A stretch of DNA of 59,187 bases from Flavobacteriales bacterium. GTDB lineage: Bacteria; Bacteroidota; Bacteroidia; Flavobacteriales_E; Vicingaceae. The stretch spans positions 1 through 59,187 of the forward strand of contig JAPHUD010000025.1 of NCBI GenBank assembly GCA_026196775.1, read 5' to 3'. How positions within the stretch are numbered: position 1 is the first letter of the stretch; the number at the start of each line of letters is the position of its first letter. Positions 25,354-33,492 of this stretch are shown in pieces. The notes under the pieces are model-generated. The model worked only from the letters and a program-made list of their open reading frames with translations, was not told the origin of the DNA and did no database searches. Both the position numbers and the translations under genes were made by a program.

Positions 25354-26295
25354 TTACGCCACCATTTGTTTTGCTTTTTGTTTTTGGGCATAAGCCAAAG
25401 CTGCTTCTCTTACCCATTTACCATTGTTATGAGCTCTTTTGTGATGTTCTAAACGCTGTTTATTACAAGGTCCATTACCTTTTACCACATTCCAAAACTC
25501 ATCCCAATCAATTTTACCATAATCGTAATGACCTGTTTCTTCGTTCCATTTTAAATCCGGATCGGGAATAGTTAATCCAATTACTTCTGCTTGGTGAACC
25601 GTTTTATCGATAAACTTCTGACGTAATTCGTCATTCGTTTCGCGTTTTATTTTCCATTTCACACCATTCCCTAAATTTGGAGAATCGGCATCATGCGGAC
25701 CAAACATCATTAATGATGGCCACCATAATCTGTTCAACGCATCTTGAGCCATAGCTTTTTGCTCAGGAGTTCCTTTTGCCATGTGGGCAATAATTTCATA
25801 CCCTTGTCTTTGGTGAAAACTTTCTTCTTTACAAATTCTTACCATCGCTCTAGCATAAGGTCCGTAAGAAGTTCTTTGTAAGGATACCTGATTTACAATA
25901 GCAGCTCCATCAACTAACCAACCTACAGCTCCCATATCTGCCCAAGTTAATGTTGGGTAATTAAAAATACTGGAATATTTTGCTTTTTCAGTCTGTAATT
26001 CTTCAATAAACTCATCTCTGCTTTTTCCCAACGTTTCACCTGCTGCATATAAGTATTGTCCATGTCCGGCTTCATCCTGAATTTTTGCCAATAACACTAC
26101 TTTAGCTCTTAATGAAGGTGCTCTCAATACCCAGTTTCCTTCTGGCTGCATACCAATCACTTCCGAATGAGCATGTTGGGAAATTTGACGTTGTAAATGT
26201 TTTCTATATTCTTCAGGCATCCAATCTTTTGGTTCTATCTTAATTTCTGCATCAATTTTCGCCTGAAACGCATCTAATTTTTGTTGTTCATCCAT
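25354..26295 (-). CDS. paaA: 1,2-phenylacetyl-CoA epoxidase catalytic subunit PaaA
   Basis: The diiron oxygenase subunit that epoxidises the ring of phenylacetyl-CoA. I choose the ATG at 26295, which gives 313 aa starting [16 protein letters not shown] longer frame to 26394 adds 33 poorly coded residues. Diiron-ligand segments are visible: [15 protein letters not shown] in the first half, and [15 protein letters not shown] in the second. A -7-like TAAATTTG (plus strand 26325-26332) lies about 30 bp before this start, which supports it. The gene is divergent from paaE. Confidence 0.94.
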   Translation of the reverse strand: MDEQQKLDAFQAKIDAEIKIEPKDWMPEEYRKHLQRQISQHAHSEVIGMQPEGNWVLRAPSLRAKVVLLAKIQDEAGHGQYLYAAGETLGKSRDEFIEELQTEKAKYSSIFNYPTLTWADMGAVGWLVDGAAIVNQVSLQRTSYGPYARAMVRICKEESFHQRQGYEIIAHMAKGTPEQKAMAQDALNRLWWPSLMMFGPHDADSPNLGNGVKWKIKRETNDELRQKFIDKTVHQAEVIGLTIPDPDLKWNEETGHYDYGKIDWDEFWNVVKGNGPCNKQRLEHHKRAHNNGKWVREAALAYAQKQKAKQMVA

Positions 26296-26324
26296 ATTGT
26301 TATATATGTTTTTATTTGGTTGCC

Positions 26325-26332
26325 CAAATTTA
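26325..26332 (-). promoter_or_regulatory. -7 element upstream of paaABCD
   Basis: On the minus strand TAAATTTG lies 29 bp before the chosen paaA start. TTTG sequences occur 16 bp further upstream, slightly closer than the usual 19-21 bp. It faces away from the paaE promoter region at 26458-26465. Confidence 0.4.
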
Positions 26333-26457
26333 ACGAAAAAATAATCAACAAATAGCTGATTTTTGTCAGTTGAAGATTTTTTTAACAAATTCACTAAATT
26401 TTTAGTAATTTCATTTAGTCCCTTATTTTAATATCTTCTTATTTTGTGAAATAATAT

Positions 26458-26465
26458 TACTTTTG
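26458..26465 (+). promoter_or_regulatory. -7 element upstream of paaE
   Basis: TACTTTTG matches TAnnTTTG, 27 bp before the paaE ATG. No convincing -33 TTTG lies at the usual spacing, which could mean activator dependence. Confidence 0.4.
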
Positions 26466-26492
26466 TCCGAATTAAAAAGAAAAACATAAAGA

Positions 26493-27560
26493 ATGAATCA
26501 TTTCCATACCTTAAAAGTTAAAGATATTAGAAAAGAAACTAATCAAGCGGTTTCTATTGCATTTGAACTTCCTGCCGATTTAAAAAATACTTTTGCATTC
26601 GAATCTGGGCAATATGTTACAGTTAAAAAGGTTGTTGATGGTGAAGATATTAGAAGATCTTATTCTATTTGCAGCACACCATTTGAAGAAGAAATAAGAA
26701 TTGGAGTAAAGAAAATTGATAATGGAAAAATGTCTGGTTTTTTAAACGACCTATTAACTGTTGGAGATGAATTAGAAGTAATGCCCCCGGCAGGAAATTT
26801 TACTGCTAAAAACCATGCAGGAAACATTGTTGGTGTTGCAGCAGGAAGTGGTATTACACCTGTTTTTTCTTTATTAAAATCTGTTATTAAAGCTGGAGGA
26901 AAACTCACTTTATTTTACGGAAACATCAATGAGGCATCTACTATTTTCAAAAAAGAACTAGATACTTTAGCTGCAAACCACCCTAACAACTTTGTGGTTC
27001 ATTACACTTATGATGAAGGAGCAGTTAGTCAATTAGACCCTATTCAATGTGGTAGAATTGACGAACAAAAAATGAATGACTTCATTAAATTAAATTTAGA
27101 AATATTAAAAGCTGATGGTTTTTATATTTGTGGGCCGGAAGCTATGATAAATACAGTAAACGAAACCTTTAAAAAGATGGGCGTTGCTGATGAAAAAATT
27201 CATTTTGAATTATTCACTACTCCCGTTAAAAAAGCAGAATCGCTTGAACAAGCAGCGCCTGAATCATCTTACGAAGGCACCAGCCATGTTACCGTAATTA
27301 TGGATGGCGAAGAGTTTGAATTTGACTTAAACAGCAAAGGAGAAACCATTTTAGATGCTGCTATTGAACAGGGTGCGGATGCTCCATTTTCATGTAAAGG
27401 AGCCGTTTGCTGCACCTGTAAAGCCCAAATTATTGAAGGAAAAGCTACTATGGAAATGAATTATGCTCTTTCTGATGAAGAAGTAGCTGATGGATTTATT
27501 TTAACTTGTCAGGCTCACCCTGCTTCAGATAAGTTAGTAGTAGATTATGATGTGATTTAA
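26493..27560 (+). CDS. paaE: 1,2-phenylacetyl-CoA epoxidase reductase PaaE
   Basis: Transfers electrons from NAD(P)H through FAD and a 2Fe-2S cluster to the PaaA diiron centre. The 355-aa protein has an FAD domain (RRSYSICS near residue 54), an NAD(P) domain (GVAAGSGITPVFSLL near residue 115) and a plant-type ferredoxin domain from about 260. The cluster cysteines are Cys301, Cys306, Cys309 and Cys339. It is transcribed divergently from paaABCD, whereas in the classic operon it follows paaD. Confidence 0.94.
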   Translation: MNHFHTLKVKDIRKETNQAVSIAFELPADLKNTFAFESGQYVTVKKVVDGEDIRRSYSICSTPFEEEIRIGVKKIDNGKMSGFLNDLLTVGDELEVMPPAGNFTAKNHAGNIVGVAAGSGITPVFSLLKSVIKAGGKLTLFYGNINEASTIFKKELDTLAANHPNNFVVHYTYDEGAVSQLDPIQCGRIDEQKMNDFIKLNLEILKADGFYICGPEAMINTVNETFKKMGVADEKIHFELFTTPVKKAESLEQAAPESSYEGTSHVTVIMDGEEFEFDLNSKGETILDAAIEQGADAPFSCKGAVCCTCKAQIIEGKATMEMNYALSDEEVADGFILTCQAHPASDKLVVDYDVI

Positions 27561-27567
27561 CTTTTTC

Positions 27568-27600
27568 AGACCTGACAGGTTTTTGAAACCTGTTAGGTCT
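27568..27600. repeat. Extragenic palindrome, copy 1 (CCTGTTAGGT type)
   Basis: A near-perfect 15-bp inverted repeat with a 3-nt loop: AGACCTGACAGGTTT and AAACCTGTTAGGTCT, differing by one G-T pair. It starts 8 bp after the paaE stop. A related palindrome with the same CCTRACAG...CCTGTTAGG core is at 52949-52980, again right after a stop codon. There is no T tract after it, so it is a REP-like element more than a standard terminator. Confidence 0.75.
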
Positions 27601-27682
27601 AGTCTCCAAATTTTATTCTTCTCCACAACTACTTTCTTGCTGAATTGTTTAATTTCGCAATCTAAATTTTTATTGAAACGTT

Positions 27683-29419
27683 ATGTACAGAACACACACC
27701 AATGGAGAGTTGCGTTTAAGCAATGTTAATGAAACCGTTACCCTTTGCGGATGGATACAAAAAACTCGTGAGCTTGGCGCCATGACATTTGTTGATTTAC
27801 GTGATCGCTATGGTATTACTCAGTTGGTGTTTGGTGAAGAACATACTAAAACAGCTAAATCGCTAGGTAGAGAAGATGTAATACAAATTACAGGAAAAGT
27901 AATTGAGCGTGAAAGTAAAAACAACAATATCCCAACTGGAGAAATTGAAATTATTGTCGAGAAATTTACCTTACTCAACAAAAGTAAAACTCCACCTTTT
28001 ACCATCGAAGATAAAACCGATGGCGGTGAAGAATTACGTATGCAATACCGTTATTTGGATTTAAGAAGAAACCCGGTTCGCAAAAACCTGGAGTTGAGAC
28101 ATAAACTAGCCATTGAAGTTAGAAAATACTTAGATGCTATCGATTTCTTAGAAATCGAAACGCCTTATTTAATTAAATCTACTCCCGAAGGAGCAAGAGA
28201 TTTTGTAGTACCGAGCAGAATGAACCCGGGACAATTTTATGCTTTACCTCAATCACCACAAACCTTTAAGCAATTATTAATGGTAAGTGGCTACGACCGT
28301 TATTATCAAATTGTGCGTTGCTTTAGAGATGAAGATTTACGTGCCGACCGTCAGCCGGAGTTTACACAAATTGACTGCGAAATGGCTTTTGTGGAACAAG
28401 AAGATATTTTAAACACTTTTGAAGGAATGATGGATTATCTTTTCAAAAAAGTTAAAAATATTGAATTAAAGGCTTTCCCAAGAATGAGTTATGCTGATGC
28501 TATGCTAAACTACGGTTGCGATAAACCCGATATTCGTTTTGGAATGACCTTTAATTATATTGATGATGTTACTAAAAATAAAGGTTTTAATGTTTTTGAT
28601 AGTGCTGAAACGGTGATTGCTATTGTTGCCGAAGACTGTGCTTCTTTTACCCGAAAACAATTAGATGCGCTAACAGATTATGTAAAAAGACCTCAAGTTG
28701 GAGCAAAAGGAATGGTTTATCTTCGTTGTAATGAAGATGGCACCTATAAATCTTCAGTAGATAAATTTTATAGTGAAGCAGATTTAAAAGCATGGGCAGA
28801 AAAATGCAATGCCAAAGCAGGCGATTTAATATTGGTATTAAGTGGCGATTTAACTGCAACTCAAAAACAAATGAACGATTTACGTTTGCATCTTGCCAAC
28901 GAATTAGGTTTAAGAAATCCTAATGAATATGCTCCATTGTGGGTGTATGACTTTCCATTATTAGAATGGGATGAAGAAAGTGGTCGCTACCATGCGATGC
29001 ACCACCCGTTTACTTCTCCAAAAACAGAAGATTTACACTTATTGGAAACTGACCCCGGAAAAGTGAGGGCCAATGCTTACGACTTAGTGCTAAATGGTAC
29101 AGAAATAGGCGGAGGCTCTATTCGTATTCACGATAGAGCAGTACAATCTAGAATGTTTGATTTGTTAGGATTTACCAAAGAAGAAGCTCAAGCACAGTTT
29201 GGCTTTTTAATGAATGCGTTTGAATATGGAGCTCCACCACACGGTGGTATTGCCTTAGGTTTTGATAGATTGTGTGCGTTATTTGGCGGACAAGAAACCA
29301 TTAGAGATTTTATTGCCTTCCCGAAAAACAACAACGGTAGAGATGTAATGATAGATGCTCCCGCAACCATTGATAAAAAACAATTGGATGAGTTGTTTAT
29401 TGATGTGAAGGGAATTTAA
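27683..29419 (+). CDS. aspS: Aspartate-tRNA ligase
   Basis: Charges tRNA-Asp. It is a 578-aa bacterial-type class II synthetase with an N-terminal OB-fold (residues 1-105), class II motif 2 in [19 protein letters not shown], a GAD-type insertion in the middle, and motif 3 in [15 protein letters not shown]. The end of the gene is only 8 bp from the end of the convergent T9SS cargo gene, with no terminator in between. Confidence 0.97.
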   Translation: MYRTHTNGELRLSNVNETVTLCGWIQKTRELGAMTFVDLRDRYGITQLVFGEEHTKTAKSLGREDVIQITGKVIERESKNNNIPTGEIEIIVEKFTLLNKSKTPPFTIEDKTDGGEELRMQYRYLDLRRNPVRKNLELRHKLAIEVRKYLDAIDFLEIETPYLIKSTPEGARDFVVPSRMNPGQFYALPQSPQTFKQLLMVSGYDRYYQIVRCFRDEDLRADRQPEFTQIDCEMAFVEQEDILNTFEGMMDYLFKKVKNIELKAFPRMSYADAMLNYGCDKPDIRFGMTFNYIDDVTKNKGFNVFDSAETVIAIVAEDCASFTRKQLDALTDYVKRPQVGAKGMVYLRCNEDGTYKSSVDKFYSEADLKAWAEKCNAKAGDLILVLSGDLTATQKQMNDLRLHLANELGLRNPNEYAPLWVYDFPLLEWDEESGRYHAMHHPFTSPKTEDLHLLETDPGKVRANAYDLVLNGTEIGGGSIRIHDRAVQSRMFDLLGFTKEEAQAQFGFLMNAFEYGAPPHGGIALGFDRLCALFGGQETIRDFIAFPKNNNGRDVMIDAPATIDKKQLDELFIDVKGI

Positions 29420-29427
29420 GAATCCTC

Positions 29428-30738
29428 TTACTCTTTAACTAACCTCTCTTTCTGAAGAACATTTCCATTTTGGTCTTTTATCATTAAAAGATAAATACCT
29501 GATGTGTAATTCTCCAGAGTTACTTGATTGGTATACTTATTTATTAGTTGTTGCCCAACCGCATTATAAATTTCTAGTTGATATTTTTCTCCAAAAAACA
29601 CCATTCCTTTGGTTGGATTAGGGTAAAAAGAAATGTTGGTTTTGCCTATATTTTCTGCAATACTTACTGTACAATAAGTTATTGTTGGGGCAATTGTTCC
29701 AAAATTAAAATCTACAAATGGAGCTGTAGCCGGAGGTGTTGCATCACAAAAATCAAAACTTCCTGACATGGTGCCAAAATTAACTGAAGAATCTTGAACA
29801 GTAAAAGAACCTGTATTTGTACCTGTTATCGTGTTGAAGTTGTAGAAACTATCTCCTATATCAAAACTACCATCATTATTGAAGCTTGCGGTATTATTCG
29901 TAGTATCTGCATTTAAAAAGCTTACTGTTAACGTTATTTGTCCTGTACTTGAGTTATCAAAAACTTCATTATTCCACATACTATTCGAGCCTGTTAGCGT
30001 ACTATTATTAGTAAAATCTCCCATATTGGTCATATCAGTAAAACTCAGCGAACCATCATTTACAAAAATGCCATTAACAAAATTGGTAAACTGAAAAAAC
30101 TGAATGCTACCATTATTGGTAAAATTTCCATTATTGGTAGCACTATCTGCTAACAAGGTTGATCCTGAAAAATTAAAGAAATCGCCTTCATTCCACAAAC
30201 TATCTACCACAGTGGATAAACCTTGAATAGTACCATAATTATTCATCAGGTCATTGTTGTAAAAAGTTACCACATTAATAACTCCATTGTTATTAATCGT
30301 CCCATCGTTGTACAAACTATCAATACAATTAATACCTCCTGGATTATCCATAGTAATAAAGTTTGCTGCTGAATTAAATGTTAAAACTCCAGCATTAGTA
30401 AACGTTCCGTCACTCAATAGCAAATTTCTTATAGTGGTTGTTCCGTTATTAGTAAATGTCGCACTTGCTCCGTTTAACCATATATCTCTAGAAGAGTTAT
30501 CTTGCACCAAACTAGCTGTAGCATTTACCGTAATAGACCCTGAAGTATAAGCAAAGCTAGTGTTCAACGTTACCGTATGATTGATAATTGCATCATCACC
30601 CGGAATTGGAACTCCAAAAGGTGTCCAAGTAGCAGGGTTTGTCCAATCACCATTTTGAGCTGACGTATAAGTAGTGGCGTAAGTATTAAAAACTAATGCT
30701 ATTGTTAATACTAAAGTGAAAAGGTATTTTACTTTCAT
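29428..30738 (-). CDS. Secreted Asn-rich beta-repeat protein with T9SS sorting domain
   Basis: A 436-aa exported protein of unknown function. It has a signal peptide (residues 1-21), then a segment TYTSAQNGDWTNPATW...PGDDAIINHTVTL that resembles the start of G8-like or beta-helix domains in secreted Bacteroidota proteins. From about 60 to 330 there are many short degenerate repeats rich in Asn, Gly, Thr and Ser (for example FTNNGT, NDGTINNNG, GNFTNNGS), suggesting a parallel beta-helix or solenoid. Residues about 365-436 are a type A T9SS sorting domain (FYPNPTKGMVFF ... KERLVKE). It could be an adhesin or surface matrix protein. Confidence 0.8.
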   Translation of the reverse strand: MKVKYLFTLVLTIALVFNTYATTYTSAQNGDWTNPATWTPFGVPIPGDDAIINHTVTLNTSFAYTSGSITVNATASLVQDNSSRDIWLNGASATFTNNGTTTIRNLLLSDGTFTNAGVLTFNSAANFITMDNPGGINCIDSLYNDGTINNNGVINVVTFYNNDLMNNYGTIQGLSTVVDSLWNEGDFFNFSGSTLLADSATNNGNFTNNGSIQFFQFTNFVNGIFVNDGSLSFTDMTNMGDFTNNSTLTGSNSMWNNEVFDNSSTGQITLTVSFLNADTTNNTASFNNDGSFDIGDSFYNFNTITGTNTGSFTVQDSSVNFGTMSGSFDFCDATPPATAPFVDFNFGTIAPTITYCTVSIAENIGKTNISFYPNPTKGMVFFGEKYQLEIYNAVGQQLINKYTNQVTLENYTSGIYLLMIKDQNGNVLQKERLVKE

Positions 30739-30895
30739 AATAATTTGTTTTTGTTCTCACAAAGCTATAAAAAAAACTAATAGTATAAATATGATTGTCA
30801 ACATAATAAATACTCTTTAGAATGAATCTTAATAATTATTAATCTAAAGCTAAAATGTAGTAACTTCGCATTTTAAAACTACAGTAGGTAAACTA

Positions 30896-32131
30896 ATGAA
30901 CAAACAAATAGAAATAATGGCTCCGGCTGGTTCTTTTGAATCGCTTATGGCTGCCATACAAGGAAGAGCAGACTCTATCTATTTTGGGATAGAACAATTA
31001 AATATGCGAGCAAAAGCTGCTAACAATTTTACTTTTGACGATTTAGAAAAGATTGCTGAAACGTGCAATAGCAATAATGTTCGTTCTTACTTAACGCTAA
31101 ATACCATTATTTACGATCATGATTTATCGTTAATGAAACGTATTGTTGATAAAGCAAAAGCTGCAGGTATAACTGCCGTTATTGCTTCCGATCAAGCGGT
31201 AATTAATTATGCTTCTTCAATCGGTTTTGAGGTGCATATTTCCACGCAAACCAATGTCACCAACTTAGAAACCATTAAATTTTTCTCGCATTTTGCTGAT
31301 GTAATGGTATTGGCAAGAGAACTTAGCTTAATACAAGTAAAAAGCATTACAGACGGCATTAAAAAAGAAAATATTACAGGACCTTCTGGTAACTTGGTAG
31401 AAATAGAAATTTTTGCTCACGGAGCATTATGTATGGCTGTTTCAGGAAAATGTTATTTAAGTTTACACACCAATAATTCTTCTGCCAACAGAGGTGCTTG
31501 CGTACAAAATTGTCGCAGAACTTACGAAGTGAAAGATGAAGAAGGAAATGAACTGTTAATTGACAATGAATACATTATGTCTCCAAAAGATTTATGTACC
31601 ATAGGATTTATTGATGACATAATAAATGCTGGCGTAAAAGTATTAAAAATTGAAGGGAGAGGAAGAGCTCCTGAATACGTTAAAACAGTTACAGAATGCT
31701 ACCGAGAAGCTGCTGATGCATATTTAGATGGCACTTACTCTAAAGAAAAAATTGAAGGCTGGAACCAACGCTTAGCAACAGTTTACAACAGAGGTTTTTG
31801 GGATGGCTATTATTTAGGTCAGGAATTGGGAGAATGGTCGGAAGGACATGGTTCGCAAGCCACTACCAGAAAAAAATTCTTGGGGCAAGGTATTAAATAT
31901 TTTCCTAAAATTAATATTGCTGAATTTAGAATTGAAACCCACTCATTGAGTGTTGGGGATAAAATATTAATTACCGGACCCACAACAGGAGTTATTGAAA
32001 CTACTGTTAAAGAACTTCGAGTAGATGATAAATCTGTTGAAAAAGTTGAAAAAGGAGTAAACTTCTCTACTCCTATTGATGAAATTATTCGACCATCAGA
32101 TAAGTTATATAAAGTAATTCCAGCCGAATGA
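30896..32131 (+). CDS. trhP: U32-family tRNA hydroxylation protein (TrhP/YegQ-like)
   Basis: U32 proteins were named peptidases, but YegQ/TrhP members install 5-hydroxyuridine at tRNA position 34, using prephenate and an iron-sulfur centre. This 411-aa protein has the N-terminal EIMAPAGSFESLMAAIQG barrel start, the U32 signature HGALCMAVSGKCYLS near residue 174 and the cysteine-rich NRGACVQNCRR near 198, then the C-terminal barrel domain (residues 330-410). The stop overlaps the ATG of a ferredoxin gene (ATGA), implying coupled synthesis of an electron donor. RlhA-type 23S rRNA hydroxylation is the main alternative. Confidence 0.8.
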   Translation: MNKQIEIMAPAGSFESLMAAIQGRADSIYFGIEQLNMRAKAANNFTFDDLEKIAETCNSNNVRSYLTLNTIIYDHDLSLMKRIVDKAKAAGITAVIASDQAVINYASSIGFEVHISTQTNVTNLETIKFFSHFADVMVLARELSLIQVKSITDGIKKENITGPSGNLVEIEIFAHGALCMAVSGKCYLSLHTNNSSANRGACVQNCRRTYEVKDEEGNELLIDNEYIMSPKDLCTIGFIDDIINAGVKVLKIEGRGRAPEYVKTVTECYREAADAYLDGTYSKEKIEGWNQRLATVYNRGFWDGYYLGQELGEWSEGHGSQATTRKKFLGQGIKYFPKINIAEFRIETHSLSVGDKILITGPTTGVIETTVKELRVDDKSVEKVEKGVNFSTPIDEIIRPSDKLYKVIPAE

Positions 32132-32358
32132 TTCGTATTACCCACCAAAGAGAAAAGTGTATAGGCTGCAATTATTGCGTTGAAATAGCTTACGACCGTT
32201 GGCGTATGTCTAAAAAAGACGGTAAATGCACGTTAATTGGCAGCAAAGAAAAAAGAGGTTTCTACAATGTAGTAGTTGGCGATGATGAATACATTGCCAA
32301 TATGAATGCCGCAAAAGCTTGCCCTGTAAAAATAATTAAGGTAGAGAAGGTGAAGTGA
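32128..32358 (+). CDS. Ferredoxin (single 4Fe-4S type)
   Basis: A 76-aa ferredoxin. The cluster cysteines are CIGCNYC (11, 14, 17) and the remote CP pair at 65-66; Cys34 is extra. This single-cluster arrangement is typical of small 4Fe-4S or 3Fe-4S ferredoxins. The start overlaps the U32 gene stop by 4 bp (ATGA), so it probably serves that iron-sulfur enzyme as electron donor. The prediction of partnership is from context only. Confidence 0.85.
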   Translation: MIRITHQREKCIGCNYCVEIAYDRWRMSKKDGKCTLIGSKEKRGFYNVVVGDDEYIANMNAAKACPVKIIKVEKVK

Positions 32359-32393
32359 TTTGAGAGGTTAATTATTAATCTATAACCTAATCT

Positions 32394-32423
32394 TCCCTGA
32401 CGAAGTGCAACGTAGATCAGGGA
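32394..32423. repeat. Inverted repeat TCCCTGA...TCAGGGA
   Basis: A 7-bp arm pair (32394-32400 and 32417-32423) with a 16-nt loop, in the gap between the convergent ferredoxin and lipoprotein genes. No T tract follows; it looks like part of a degenerate extragenic repeat. Confidence 0.45.
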
Positions 32424-32460
32424 TCCAATTGAATTAATCCTAACTAGATTAACTTCGTTG

Positions 32461-32505
32461 AACTTTCGTTTCCTTGTCTCCGCTTTGCTTCGCAAGGAAA
32501 AAGTT
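32461..32505 (-). terminator. Hairpin between convergent ferredoxin and lipoprotein genes
   Basis: TTTCCTTG (32469-32476) pairs with CAAGGAAA (32493-32500), extended by an outer AACTT/AAGTT pair. It lies 10 bp after the lipoprotein gene stop on the minus strand. The T tract is poor, so termination is only likely, not certain. Confidence 0.45.
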
Positions 32506-32514
32506 AAAGTTTAA

Positions 32515-32967
32515 TCAGTCTTGCTGTTTTAATTTCTCAAAAAACTCTTTATGAAAAGCCTCTAATTGTTTCGGTGGGTAATAAGAATGTGCTCCCCAAA
32601 TAATTTTATTAATTGTATTATTTCCTTGTCGGATTTCTAAGTAATAAGACATATTTCCAGGCTTATTAATGTCTTCTCCATACAAACTTAACTCATCAAT
32701 TTTAGTTAGAAAATACTCCGTATCTAACGCAGAAAGCTGTTTGTAAAAAACATCTCTTTCATAAACAAAATCTCTTTTATAAACCTTACCGTTTTCAAGC
32801 AACATATACTCTTCAAAATCACCTGTGAAACCTCCCCCTCTACCAACACAATATTTCATTTCGCTATTATTTGTTTTATTTTTAACAACTGTATCTGAGC
32901 TCGATTTTGTTGATGAACAACTAAGAAATATGCTGGAAAATATAAGTAATGATAAAATTTGTTGCAT
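32515..32967 (-). CDS. Hypothetical lipoprotein (150 aa)
   Basis: Family not recognised. The N-terminus is a lipoprotein signal with lipobox FLSC and Cys17, followed by a Ser/Thr/Asn-rich linker to about residue 36. The mature domain begins around YCVGRGGGFTGDFEEYMLLENG, a small beta-rich fold common in Bacteroidota lipoproteins, and ends in a helix. It is the last gene of the miaB-sigma54-lptE run, 18 bp after lptE, where secG is often found in relatives. Confidence 0.65.
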   Translation of the reverse strand: MQQILSLLIFSSIFLSCSSTKSSSDTVVKNKTNNSEMKYCVGRGGGFTGDFEEYMLLENGKVYKRDFVYERDVFYKQLSALDTEYFLTKIDELSLYGEDINKPGNMSYYLEIRQGNNTINKIIWGAHSYYPPKQLEAFHKEFFEKLKQQD

Positions 32968-32985
32968 TGATGAGTTGTATTTATT

Positions 32986-33492
32986 TTACCAATTTGAAAC
33001 AGCATTATTAAAAATATCTTGCGTTAACTGGCCATTAATATCCTTAATGAGGTCATCTTCTATGGTAGTTAAATTAATGGATGATTCAAAATCGGCATAA
33101 CGAGTAAAGCTTCTTTCAAAGCTTTGTTTATCGTCTTTGGTATTAGTAAAAATTACATTTACAGTAATAGAAAGCCTATTGGTTGCCGCTGTTTGGTCAC
33201 CTTGAATAGCGTTTGGTGTTATAGTATAACCTGTTATGCTTCCTTCAAATTGCAAATCGCCATTAGCAGGCAACATTTGTAAACTGGTTTGAGAAACAAA
33301 TACATCTTTCAAAGCTTCACTAAAAGTCTGACTTAAGTTTGGATTAGCTAAAGGAGCGTAATTTTGAAACGTTTTTACAGAAAAGGTTTTTATTTCAGGA
33401 GCAATAGAGGCTCCAGTAAAAGAATAATCTACTTTACATGAAAAAAATATCATGAGAAAGGCAAGAACAATATAATGGTGTTTTTTATTCAT
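32986..33492 (-). CDS. lptE: LPS-assembly lipoprotein LptE family
   Basis: LptE plugs the LptD barrel and helps insert lipopolysaccharide in the outer leaflet. The 168-aa protein has a lipobox FFSC (Cys19), then the Bacteroidota-typical YSFTGASIAPEIKTFSVKTFQNYAPLANPNLSQTFSEALKD and a beta-alpha fold to the C-terminus (DINGQLTQDIFNNAVSNW). It overlaps the sigma-54 activator gene by 8 bp. The miaB-activator-lptE order is a recurrent Bacteroidota arrangement. Confidence 0.85.
   Translation of the reverse strand: MNKKHHYIVLAFLMIFFSCKVDYSFTGASIAPEIKTFSVKTFQNYAPLANPNLSQTFSEALKDVFVSQTSLQMLPANGDLQFEGSITGYTITPNAIQGDQTAATNRLSITVNVIFTNTKDDKQSFERSFTRYADFESSINLTTIEDDLIKDINGQLTQDIFNNAVSNW

Noticed and set aside
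30896-32131. Calling the U32 protein a peptidase or collagenase
   Set aside because: The cysteine-rich NRGACVQNC region and the ferredoxin partner fit the RNA-hydroxylation members of U32 better than a protease.
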